NCBI RefSeq assembly: GCF_003112575.1
Contig: NZ_BEWC01000010.1
Span: forward strand, 310,001 to 374,000
DNA length: 64,000 bases
Reading direction: 5' to 3'
From: Streptomyces ardesiacus
Lineage (GTDB): Bacteria; Actinomycetota; Actinomycetes; Streptomycetales; Streptomycetaceae
Shown here: positions 26,548 through 33,792 of the stretch, piece by piece
How positions within the stretch are numbered: the stretch's first letter is position 1
Layout: every line of letters starts with the position of its first letter
Program-made: the position numbers and the translations under genes
The notes under the pieces: generated by a model
Told to the model about the DNA's origin: nothing
Seen by the model: the letters and a program-made list of their open reading frames with translations, nothing else
The model's database searches: none

Positions 26548-27444
26548 GTGAAGAGTCAACAGTCCGCCCCCTCGGCCTCCGCCGCCCTCCCCCGCAACCC
26601 CGTCGGCGCCCACGTCCCGGTGGCCGGCGGGCTGCACTCCGTGGGGCTGTCCTACGCCCGTGACCTGAAGGCCGAGGCCGTGCAGGTCTTCGTCGCCAAC
26701 CCGCGCGGCTGGGCCACCCCGGCCGGCAGCCCGAAGCAGGACGAGGCCTTCCGGGAGGCCTGCGCGGCCGGGTCCGTCCCGGCGTACGTGCACGCGCCGT
26801 ACCTGATCAACTTCGGCTCGCACACCGAGGCGACGGTGGAGCGGTCGGTGGAGTCGCTGCGGCACTCGCTGCGGCGCGGGCGGGCCATCGGGGCGCTGGG
26901 CGTCGTGGTGCACACCGGGAGCGCGACCGGCGGACGGGACCGGGCGGTGGCCCTGAAGCAGGTGCGGGAGCACATGCTGCCGCTCCTCGACGAACTGACC
27001 CACGACGACGACCCGTACCTGCTCCTCGAGTCGACCGCCGGGCAGGGCGCCTCCCTGTGCTCACGGACCTGGGACTTCGGGCCGTACTTCGATGCGCTGG
27101 ACGCCCACCCGAAGCTCGGGGTGTGCCTGGACACCTGCCACATCTTCGCGGCCGGCCACGACCTGACCGGACCGTCCGGCATGCACCGGACCCTCGACCT
27201 GCTGGTGGAGACGGTCGGCGAGGGCCGGCTGAAGCTGATCCACGCCAACGACTCCAAGGACGTGGCGGGGGCGCACAAGGACCGGCACGAGAACATCGGC
27301 ACCGGTCACATCGGCGAGGACCCCTTCCGCGCGCTCATGACGCACCCGGCCACCGAGGGCGTGCCGCTGGTGATCGAGACGCCCGGCGGCAAGGAGGGGC
27401 ACGCGGCGGACGTGGAGCGGCTGAAGAAGCTGCGCGACGGCTGA
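26548..27444 (+). CDS. nfo: Endonuclease IV (AP endonuclease, Nfo family)
   Basis: Cleaves DNA 5' of abasic sites in base excision repair. The 298-residue TIM barrel shows the metal-binding motifs of the family: VGAHVPVAGGL near the N-terminus, YVHAPYLINFGS near residue 76, GVVVHTGS near 117, LLLESTAGQG, GVCLDTCHIFAAGHDL near 190, LIHANDSK near 232 and the final VIETPGG. The GTG start at 26548 has no clear ribosome binding site and lies 34 bases after the kinase stop. Convergent with the molybdopterin protein gene 22 bases away. Confidence 0.93.
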   Translation: MKSQQSAPSASAALPRNPVGAHVPVAGGLHSVGLSYARDLKAEAVQVFVANPRGWATPAGSPKQDEAFREACAAGSVPAYVHAPYLINFGSHTEATVERSVESLRHSLRRGRAIGALGVVVHTGSATGGRDRAVALKQVREHMLPLLDELTHDDDPYLLLESTAGQGASLCSRTWDFGPYFDALDAHPKLGVCLDTCHIFAAGHDLTGPSGMHRTLDLLVETVGEGRLKLIHANDSKDVAGAHKDRHENIGTGHIGEDPFRALMTHPATEGVPLVIETPGGKEGHAADVERLKKLRDG

Positions 27445-27466
27445 CCCCCGGGGGTGCCGCGCCGGG

Positions 27467-28114
27467 TCACGGCTCGGGGCCGTCCCCGGGCTCCTCCTGG
27501 TAGGAGTAGCGCTGCTCCCGCCACGGGTCGCCGATGTTGTGGTAGCCGCGCTCCTCCCAGAAGCCGCGCCGGTCGGCGGTCATGTACTCGATGCCGCGGA
27601 CCCACTTCGGGCCCTTCCAGGCGTACAGGTGCGGGACGACCAGCCGCAGCGGGAAGCCGTGCTCGGCGGTGAGCAGTTCGCCGTCCTTGTGCGTGGCGAA
27701 GAGGGTGCGCTCGGCGGTGAAGTCGGACAGCCTGAGGTTGGAGCTGAAGCCGTACTCGGCCCAGACCATGACGTGGGTGACGGCGGGCGCGGGCGGTGCC
27801 AGCTCCAGGATCGTGGCGGCCGGGACGCCGCCCCACTCGGAGCCGAGCATGCTGAACTTCGTGACGCAGTGCAGGTCGGCGACGACCGTGGTGTAGGGCA
27901 GGGCGGTGAACTCGTCGTGGGTCCAGCCGTGCTTCTCGCCGTCGGTGGTGGCGCCGAAGACGCGGAACTCCCAGCGCTCCGGGCGGAACTTGGGGACCGG
28001 TCCGTAGTGGGTGACCGGCCAGCCGCGCTGCAGCCGCTGCCCGGGCGGGAGCTCGAACCGCGACGCTCCTTGCGAACCGTCTTCTCCCGATCCGTGTTCC
28101 ACCGGCTGACCCAT
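27467..28114 (-). CDS. Molybdopterin-dependent oxidoreductase (sulfite oxidase-like fold)
   Basis: A 215-residue cytoplasmic protein of the oxidoreductase molybdopterin-binding family (YedY/sulfite-oxidase fold). It has WPVTHYGPVPKFRPERWEF, the Moco-binding cysteine in VVADLHCVTKFSM near residue 95, and HGFPLRLVVPHLYAWKGPKWVRGIEY near 155, the typical MPT-binding stretch. There is no Tat signal. The substrate is unknown. ATG at 28114 is chosen; ATG at 28123 is possible. No molybdenum cofactor genes are near. Confidence 0.88.
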   Translation of the reverse strand: MGQPVEHGSGEDGSQGASRFELPPGQRLQRGWPVTHYGPVPKFRPERWEFRVFGATTDGEKHGWTHDEFTALPYTTVVADLHCVTKFSMLGSEWGGVPAATILELAPPAPAVTHVMVWAEYGFSSNLRLSDFTAERTLFATHKDGELLTAEHGFPLRLVVPHLYAWKGPKWVRGIEYMTADRRGFWEERGYHNIGDPWREQRYSYQEEPGDGPEP

Positions 28115-28231
28115 GCCTTCCATCCTGACAGACCCGGACCCGTGCCCCCGACCCGCCCCCCTTACATTCGGGCAAACCGCCCCATCAGTCACCAAAGTGT
28201 CACCAAGGCGTCTAAGCATGCACTTACTTAC

Positions 28232-28245
28232 TAAGTCTAGACTTA
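28232..28245 (+). promoter_or_regulatory. 14-bp perfect palindrome over the bacterioferritin promoter
   Basis: TAAGTCTAGACTTA is its own reverse complement and contains TAGACT (28238-28243), a good -10 hexamer, about 75 bases before the bacterioferritin start. It does not resemble the DmdR iron box found at the neighbouring ferredoxin gene. Probably an operator; the regulator is unknown. Confidence 0.5.
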
Positions 28246-28317
28246 CTGGACGATCTTCGACACCGGTGCAATCATGCCGCGCAACACGCCTGTTCCCGTT
28301 CGAAGGAGCGTCAAGCG

Positions 28318-28821
28318 ATGCAGGGCGACCCGGAAGTCATCGAGTTCCTCAATGAGCAGCTCACGGCCGAGCTGACGGCCATCAACCAGTACTTCCTGCA
28401 CGCGAAGCTGCAGGACCACAAGGGCTGGCACAAGCTCGCGAAGTACACGCGCGCGGAGTCCTTCGACGAGATGCGCCACGCCGAGGTGCTCACCGACCGC
28501 ATCCTGCTCCTGGACGGCCTGCCGAACTACCAGCGCCTCTTCCACGTGCGGGTCGGCCAGAGCGTGACCGAGATGTTCCAGGCCGACCGGGAGATCGAGC
28601 TGGAGGCGATCGACCGGCTGCGCCGGGGCATCGAGGTGATGCGGGCCAAGCACGACATCACGTCGGCCAACGTCTTCGAGGCGATCCTCGCCGACGAGGA
28701 GCACCACATCGACTACCTGGAGACCCAGCTCGACCTGGTCGAGAAGCTGGGCGAGTCGCTGTACCTGTCGACGGTGATCGAGCAGACCCAGCCGGACCCG
28801 TCGGGTCCGGGCTCGCTCTAG
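28318..28821 (+). CDS. bfr: Bacterioferritin
   Basis: Haem-containing iron-storage ferritin assembling into a 24-mer cytoplasmic shell. The 167-residue protein has the di-iron ligands of the family: Glu in LTAELTAINQYF (residues 15-26), ESFDEMRHAEVL near residue 47 with E and H, and ADEEHHIDYLETQL near 127. The Met of DEMRHAE is the haem-binding Met. ATG at 28318 follows GAAGGAGCGTCAAGCG. The adjacent convergent ferredoxin gene is the usual partner for iron release. Confidence 0.96.
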   Translation: MQGDPEVIEFLNEQLTAELTAINQYFLHAKLQDHKGWHKLAKYTRAESFDEMRHAEVLTDRILLLDGLPNYQRLFHVRVGQSVTEMFQADREIELEAIDRLRRGIEVMRAKHDITSANVFEAILADEEHHIDYLETQLDLVEKLGESLYLSTVIEQTQPDPSGPGSL

Positions 28822-28833
28822 GCCACCGGGGCC

Positions 28834-29058
28834 TCAGGCCGCCTCGGGAAGCTCCGCGAGGACCGGCTCGCCCTGGTCGGCCAGCCGCCGGCGGGGGCAG
28901 GCGCCGCGGCCGAGCAGGGCCTGGATGCGGCGTACGCAGCCGCCGCAGTCGGTACCCGCCTTGCAGGCGGAGGCGATCTGCCGGGGCGTGCACGCACCGG
29001 CCTCCGCGTGGCTCTTCACCTGTTCCTCGGTGACACCGAAGCAACTGCAGACGAACAC
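28834..29058 (-). CDS. bfd: Bacterioferritin-associated ferredoxin
   Basis: A small [2Fe-2S] protein that reduces the iron core of bacterioferritin for mobilisation. The 74 residues contain the four cluster cysteines in the BFD pattern: CSC near the start and CKAGTDCGGC near residue 36. GTG at 29058 is chosen since GGGAGG lies 8 bases upstream; GTG at 29067 and ATG at 29085 in frame are alternatives. The tail GRGACPRRRLADQ is a short extension. A DmdR-type iron box lies upstream, so expression should rise under iron limitation. Convergent with bfr, 12 bases between stops. Confidence 0.9.
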   Translation of the reverse strand: MFVCSCFGVTEEQVKSHAEAGACTPRQIASACKAGTDCGGCVRRIQALLGRGACPRRRLADQGEPVLAELPEAA

Positions 29059-29125
29059 GCGGTTCACCTCCCGGGCGGGATCCATGGTCGTGCCGTACCG
29101 ACGACCGGAGGGCCCGACTGATCGG

Positions 29126-29144
29126 TGAGGCAAACCTAACCTAA
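29126..29144 (-). promoter_or_regulatory. Iron box (DmdR/IdeR-type operator)
   Basis: On the minus strand, TTAGGTTAGGTTTGCCTCA matches the actinobacterial IdeR/DmdR consensus TTAGGTTAGGCTCACCTAA at 14 or more of 19 positions. It lies about 70 bases upstream of the ferredoxin gene, the right place for iron-dependent repression. Confidence 0.8.
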
Positions 29145-29173
29145 CCCATCGCCCAGGGCCTGCGACAGTGCGA

Positions 29174-29203
29174 GGGGCGCGGATCCCGTGTGACCCGCGC
29201 CCC
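29174..29203 (-). terminator. Terminator after the DAHP synthase gene
   Basis: Nine-base perfect arms GGGGCGCGG/CCGCGCCCC around a 12-base loop, 26 bases after the DAHP synthase stop on the minus strand. Confidence 0.55.
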
Positions 29204-29228
29204 ATTTCGCCCGCCCGGGGGCGGCCCG

Positions 29229-30584
29229 TCACTGGTCCCGGTACATCTCCGCCACCAGGAACGCCAGGTCGAGCGACTGGCTGCGGTTCAGCCGCGGGTC
29301 GCAGGCCGTCTCGTAGCGCTGGTGCAGGTCGTCGACGAAGATCTCGTCGCCGCCGCCCACGCACTCGGTCACGTCGTCGCCGGTCAGCTCCACGTGGATG
29401 CCGCCCGGGTGGGTGCCGAGCGCCTTGTGCACCTCGAAGAAGCCCTTGACCTCGTCGAGCACGTCGTCGAAGCGGCGGGTCTTGTGGCCGGAGGCCGCCT
29501 CGTAGGTGTTGCCGTGCATCGGGTCGGTGATCCAGGCGACGGTGGCACCGGACGCGGTGACCTTCTCCACCAGCTCGGGGAGCTTGTCGCGGATCTTGTC
29601 CGCGCCCATCCGGACGATGAAGGACAGCCGGCCCGGCTCGCGCTCCGGGTCGAGGCGCTCGATATACTGCAGCGCCTCCTCGGCCGTGGTGGACGGGCCG
29701 AGCTTGATGCCGATCGGGTTGCGGATCCGCGAGGCGAACTCGATGTGCGCGTGGTCGAGCTGCCGGGTGCGCTCGCCGATCCACACCATGTGCGCGGAGA
29801 CGTCGTAGAGCTGCCCGGTGCGCGAGTCGACGCGGGTGAGGGCCGACTCGTAGTCCAGCAGCAGCGCCTCGTGCGAGGAGAAGAACTCGACGGTCTGGAA
29901 CTCGGCCGGGTCCGTGCCGCAGGCCCGCATGAAGTTCAGCGCGTTGTCGATCTCCCGGGCGAGCTGCTCGTAGCGCTGGCCGGAGGGGGAGGACTTCACG
30001 AAGTCCTGGTTCCAGGCGTGCACCTGCCTGAGGTCGGCGTAGCCACCGGTGGTGAAGGCACGCACCAGGTTCAGCGTGGACGCCGAGGCGTGGTACATGC
30101 GCTTGAGCCGCTCGGGGTCCGGGACGCGGGCCGCCTCGGTGAAGTCGAAGCCGTTGACGGAGTCGCCGCGGTAGGTCGGCAGCGTCACGCCGTCGCGGGT
30201 CTCGGTGGGCTTCGAGCGCGGCTTGGAGTACTGGCCGGCGATCCGGCCGACCTTCACCACGGGCACGGAGGCGGCGTAGGTGAGGACGGCCCCCATCTGG
30301 AGGAGGGTCTTGAGCTTCGCCCGGATGTGCTCGGCGGACACCGCGTCGAACGACTCGGCGCAGTCGCCGCCCTGGAGGACGAACGCCTCTCCCCGGGCGA
30401 CCGCGGCCATGCGGGCACGCAGCTGGTCGCACTCCCCGGCGAACACGAGCGGCGGATACGACTCGAGCTCGGCGATCACATCGCGCAGAGCCTCGGCATC
30501 CGGGTACTCGGGCTGCTGCGCCGCGGGCAGGCTTCGCCAAGTCGCCTGAGCGGCGACGCTTCGGGAATCAGCGTTCACGGTCAC
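29229..30584 (-). CDS. aroH: 3-deoxy-7-phosphoheptulonate synthase, class II
   Basis: First enzyme of the shikimate pathway, joining PEP and erythrose 4-phosphate. The 451-residue protein is the plant-like class II type: MTVNADSRS...TWRSLPAAQQPEYPD at the N-terminus, VLQGGDCAESFD near residue 69 with the metal-binding Cys, VKVGRIAGQYSKPRS near 110, and WITDPMHGNTYE near 353. The GTG at 30584 follows TACTGT by seven bases with no ribosome binding site, suggesting a leaderless mRNA. Its place next to the bacterioferritin pair and near the PASTA kinase parallels aroG near pknL in mycobacteria. It feeds the trp genes at 33.6 and 60.1 kb. Confidence 0.95.
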   Translation of the reverse strand: MTVNADSRSVAAQATWRSLPAAQQPEYPDAEALRDVIAELESYPPLVFAGECDQLRARMAAVARGEAFVLQGGDCAESFDAVSAEHIRAKLKTLLQMGAVLTYAASVPVVKVGRIAGQYSKPRSKPTETRDGVTLPTYRGDSVNGFDFTEAARVPDPERLKRMYHASASTLNLVRAFTTGGYADLRQVHAWNQDFVKSSPSGQRYEQLAREIDNALNFMRACGTDPAEFQTVEFFSSHEALLLDYESALTRVDSRTGQLYDVSAHMVWIGERTRQLDHAHIEFASRIRNPIGIKLGPSTTAEEALQYIERLDPEREPGRLSFIVRMGADKIRDKLPELVEKVTASGATVAWITDPMHGNTYEAASGHKTRRFDDVLDEVKGFFEVHKALGTHPGGIHVELTGDDVTECVGGGDEIFVDDLHQRYETACDPRLNRSQSLDLAFLVAEMYRDQ

Positions 30585-30591
30585 GCGCCCA

Positions 30592-30597
30592 ACAGTA
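30592..30597 (-). promoter_or_regulatory. -10 hexamer for a leaderless aroH mRNA
   Basis: TACTGT on the minus strand (30592-30597) ends seven bases before the GTG start. The -35 (CTGGAC, 16 bases further) is weak. Confidence 0.4.
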
Positions 30598-30755
30598 CGC
30601 GGTCGGTCACGGCGTCCAGCACCACGCCCAGTCCGTGAGACGGGACCCCGGTGCGGGCCGCCGCGGCCGGGTTGGTAGCCTCACGCGCCTTCTGAGTTCG
30701 AATTCACAGGCAACTCGCACAGACGTTCACATCGAGCGCACACCGGGGTGGGGTT

Positions 30756-33587
30756 TTGATCGCGGACCATCGCAGAGACCGCAAGAAGAAGAGACTGCTC
30801 GTCTACGGCGTCGCCTCGGCGGTGGCCGTCGCCGCCACGGCCGGCGGCCTGGCCCTGGCCTCGCCGGACCTGCTCGGCTCGGACACCGCCCAGGCCGTGA
30901 CCGGCCCGCCCGGGGCCCGGCTGCAGAGCGAGTTCGAACGGGCCGCCGAGGAGTTCGACGTCCCGCAGAGCGTGCTGATGGCCGTCTCCTACCGGCAGAC
31001 GCGCTGGGAGGACCACGACGGTCTGCCGAGCACCACCGGCGCCTACAACGTCATGGGCCTCACGGCCGTCGACGAGGACAGCCTGGACAACCGCAGCGCC
31101 GCCGAGGAGCGCGAGCACCGGCTCGAGCACATGAACCGCAGCGGCGACCCGGTCGTCGAGCGGCACTTCGACGCCGACAAGGCGCTCAAGAGCCTCGACG
31201 AGAAGCCCGTCGACACCGACGACCCGCGGCTGCACACCCTGGACGAGGCGGCCGGTCTCATCGACGCCTCGGCCGACGAGGTGCGGAGCGACACCGCCGA
31301 GAGCATCCGGGCGGGCGCCGCGCTGCTGGCCAAGTACCAGAAGGACGCGACCGGTTCGCTGCCCGAGGACCCCGGCGCCTGGTACCCGGCGGTGGCCCGC
31401 GCCAGCCAGGCACCGGACCACAAGGGCGCCCAGCTCTTCGCGCAGCGCGTGTTCGAGTCGATCAAGACCGGTGAGCAGCGCGTCACCACCGACGGCCAGT
31501 CCCTCACGCTGCCGGCCGACCCGGCGGTGGAGCCGAAGAAGACGACGGACCTGGAGCTGGCCGCGGCCTCCGCCGCCCCCGCGCCCGAGTGCCCGTCCGG
31601 CCTCAACTGCGACTTCCGCCCGGCCGCCTACAAGCAGAACGGCGGCATCGACGACTGGGGCAACTACAACGTCGCGAGCCGCCCCACGGCCGGCCACGAG
31701 ATCACCTCGATCGTGATCCACGACACCGAGGGCAGCTACAGCAGCGCCCTGGGCGTCTTCCAGAACTCCCTGTCGTACGCCAGCGCCCACTACCTGATCC
31801 GCGCCTCCGACGGGCTGGTCACCCAGATGGTGGAGACGAAGAACGAGGCGTGGCACGCGGCCAACAAGACCCTCAACATGCACTCGATCGGCATCGAGCA
31901 CGAGGGCTACGCGATCAAGGACGGCAGCTGGTACACCGAGCCGCAGTACGAGTCCTCGGCCGCGCTGGTGAAGTACCTGGCCGGCAAGTACGACATCCCG
32001 CTGGACCGTGAGCACGTCCTCGGCCACGACGAGGTCCCGGGCGTCCTGGACGGCAACGTGAAGTCCCAGCACTGGGACCCGGGCCCGTTCTGGGACTGGA
32101 ACCACTACATGGACCTGCTGGGCGCCCCCACCGGCGCCGAGGGCCCGGGCGGCCCGTACCGGGCCGGCCAGGTGGTCCGCGTCGTCCCGCCGTTCACCAC
32201 GGCGAACCAGCCGAAGATCACCAACAGCGGTTCCCCGGTGGCCCAGCAGCCGGCGAACTTCACCTACCTGTACTCCTCGCCGTCCACCTCCTCGGCCGCG
32301 CTGACCGACCCCTACCTGGGCAGCCAGAGCCCGACCGAGGGCTGGAACTGGGCCAACAAGGTCCTGGCCGGCGGCGAGTACGTGGTCGCCGAGGCCCAGC
32401 AGGACTGGACGGCCATCTGGTACGGCGGCAAGAAGGCCTGGTTCTCCAACCGGGGCGGCCAGTTCGCCACCGCCGTCGGCACGCCGGACGTGGTCACGCC
32501 CAGGTCGGGTTCGGGCTCCGTCCCGGTCTACGGGCGCGCCTACCCGGAGGACAGCGCGTACACGGGCACCGGTGTGCCGGTGCAGACCAGGAACAACGAG
32601 TCGCTGACCAAGTACGGCGTCCTCGCCGGGCAGAAGTACACCCTGGCCGGCGGTGCCCTGAAGGGCTCGTACTTCAACAGCGGCAACATGGACGGTTCGG
32701 GCACGGGCTCGCGCACGGTGGTGGTGGGCAGCACCACGTACTACCCGATCCGCTACAACCACCGCATCGGCTACGTGCGCACGGCCGACGTCCAGCTCGT
32801 CAAGGGCACCGCGCCCGACCCGGGCACCGACCGGTACGACCTCCTCGGCCGGGACGCCTCGGGCGTGCTGTGGCAGTACCAGGGCACCGGCAGCGCGTCC
32901 TCGCCGTTCTTCGGCCGCTTCCGCGTGGGCGGCGGCTGGAACACCTACGACGCGGTGACCACGCTCACGGCCCTGCGCGCCGACGGCACCGGCGACATGG
33001 TGGCCCGCGACAAGAGCGGCGTGCTCTGGTACTACAAGGGCACCGGCGACGTGGCGAAGCCGTTCGGGCCCCGCATCCGGGTCGGCGGCGGCTGGTCCGT
33101 CTACGACACGGTCACCGGCGCCCGCGACCTGACCGGCGACGGCAGGCCCGACCTGATCGCCCGCGACAAGAGCGGCGTCCTGTGGCTCTACAAGGGCACC
33201 GGCAGCGCCTCCGCGCCCTTCGAAACCAAGTCCAGGATCGGCGGCGGCTGGTCCGTCTACAACACGCTGACCGACACCGGCGACCTGACCGGCGACGGCA
33301 GGCCGGACCTCGTCGCCCGCGACAAGAGCGGCGTCCTGTGGCTCTACAAGGGCACCGGCAGCGCCTCCGCGCCCTTCGAAACCAAGTCCAGGGTCGGCGG
33401 CGGCTGGTCCGTCTACGACGTGCTGCGCGGCCCGAGCGACCTGAACCGGGACGGCCGGCCGGACCTCGTCGCCCGCGACAAGGACGGCGTGCTCTGGTTC
33501 TACCAGGGCACCGGCAGCGCCTCCGCGCCGTTCAAGGGCCGCACGAAGATCGGCAACGGCTGGAAGATCTACGGCATGCTCGTCTGA
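30756..33587 (+). CDS. Secreted PGRP-type N-acetylmuramoyl-L-alanine amidase with five C-terminal repeats
   Basis: A 943-residue exported peptidoglycan amidase. A basic N-terminus (HRRDRKKKRLL) and hydrophobic stretch form a signal peptide. Residues about 65-240 resemble a lysozyme/SLT-like helical domain (VPQSVLMAVSYRQTRW, AYNVMGLT) without the usual catalytic Glu. The Amidase_2/PGRP domain spans about 310-455, with zinc-ligand contexts IVIHDTEG and SQHWDPGPFWDW. An SH3-like linker follows, then five repeats of about 52 residues (from 687) with cores DLTGDGRPDLIARDKSGVLW, resembling VCBS/FG-GAP or tachylectin-type propellers that bind polysaccharide. The start is TTG at 30756 behind GGGGTGGGG; no ATG or GTG would keep the signal peptide. 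Confidence 0.88.
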   Translation: MIADHRRDRKKKRLLVYGVASAVAVAATAGGLALASPDLLGSDTAQAVTGPPGARLQSEFERAAEEFDVPQSVLMAVSYRQTRWEDHDGLPSTTGAYNVMGLTAVDEDSLDNRSAAEEREHRLEHMNRSGDPVVERHFDADKALKSLDEKPVDTDDPRLHTLDEAAGLIDASADEVRSDTAESIRAGAALLAKYQKDATGSLPEDPGAWYPAVARASQAPDHKGAQLFAQRVFESIKTGEQRVTTDGQSLTLPADPAVEPKKTTDLELAAASAAPAPECPSGLNCDFRPAAYKQNGGIDDWGNYNVASRPTAGHEITSIVIHDTEGSYSSALGVFQNSLSYASAHYLIRASDGLVTQMVETKNEAWHAANKTLNMHSIGIEHEGYAIKDGSWYTEPQYESSAALVKYLAGKYDIPLDREHVLGHDEVPGVLDGNVKSQHWDPGPFWDWNHYMDLLGAPTGAEGPGGPYRAGQVVRVVPPFTTANQPKITNSGSPVAQQPANFTYLYSSPSTSSAALTDPYLGSQSPTEGWNWANKVLAGGEYVVAEAQQDWTAIWYGGKKAWFSNRGGQFATAVGTPDVVTPRSGSGSVPVYGRAYPEDSAYTGTGVPVQTRNNESLTKYGVLAGQKYTLAGGALKGSYFNSGNMDGSGTGSRTVVVGSTTYYPIRYNHRIGYVRTADVQLVKGTAPDPGTDRYDLLGRDASGVLWQYQGTGSASSPFFGRFRVGGGWNTYDAVTTLTALRADGTGDMVARDKSGVLWYYKGTGDVAKPFGPRIRVGGGWSVYDTVTGARDLTGDGRPDLIARDKSGVLWLYKGTGSASAPFETKSRIGGGWSVYNTLTDTGDLTGDGRPDLVARDKSGVLWLYKGTGSASAPFETKSRVGGGWSVYDVLRGPSDLNRDGRPDLVARDKDGVLWFYQGTGSASAPFKGRTKIGNGWKIYGMLV
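32818..33584 (+). repeat. Five 52-codon repeats encoding beta-propeller-like modules
   Basis: In-frame repeats at the 3' end of the amidase gene. Units three and four (starting 33126 and 33282, period 156 bases) are almost identical at the DNA level over about 130 bases, while the outer units have diverged, which indicates recent duplication or gene conversion. Confidence 0.85.
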
Positions 33588-33619
33588 GCCGTCGGCCGTC
33601 GGCCCCGGCGCGGATGCGC

Positions 33620-33625
33620 TAGGGT
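33620..33625 (+). promoter_or_regulatory. -10 hexamer of the trp leader promoter
   Basis: TAGGGT ends exactly seven bases before the ATG of the trp leader peptide; no ribosome binding site lies between, so the leader peptide is likely translated from the 5' end of the transcript. Confidence 0.5.
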
Positions 33626-33632
33626 CGACGGC

Positions 33633-33689
33633 ATGTTCGCGCACTCGACCCGCACCTGGTGGTGGACCGCTCATCCGGCGGCCCACTGA
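33633..33689 (+). CDS. trpL: trp operon leader peptide
   Basis: An 18-residue leader peptide, MFAHSTRTWWWTAHPAAH, with three consecutive Trp codons, upstream of the anthranilate synthase gene. Ribosome stalling at the TGG TGG TGG run under Trp-tRNA shortage would decide between the antiterminator and the terminator that follows. It ends 22 bases before the terminator stem. The gene appears leaderless. This kind of leader is known for Streptomyces trpE. Confidence 0.92.
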   Translation: MFAHSTRTWWWTAHPAAH

Positions 33690-33745
33690 CTGCGCGCGAC
33701 ACACGACTCCGCGAAGGCCGCCCGAGGGGCGGCCTTCGGTGTTTC
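33677..33745 (+). terminator. trp attenuator (terminator with competing antiterminator)
   Basis: A 12-bp stem (33712-33723 with 33727-33738) with a GAG loop is followed by GTGTTTCC: an intrinsic terminator between the leader peptide and trpE. GGCGGCC at 33677-33683, inside the end of the leader ORF, is identical to the 3' terminator strand and can pair with GGCCGCC at 33716-33722, giving an antiterminator. A ribosome stalled on the Trp codons would leave that segment free. Confidence 0.85.
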
Positions 33746-33792
33746 CGAGCCCGGGTCCGTTCCTCTCCGACAACCGAGAAGGACCCGGACCC

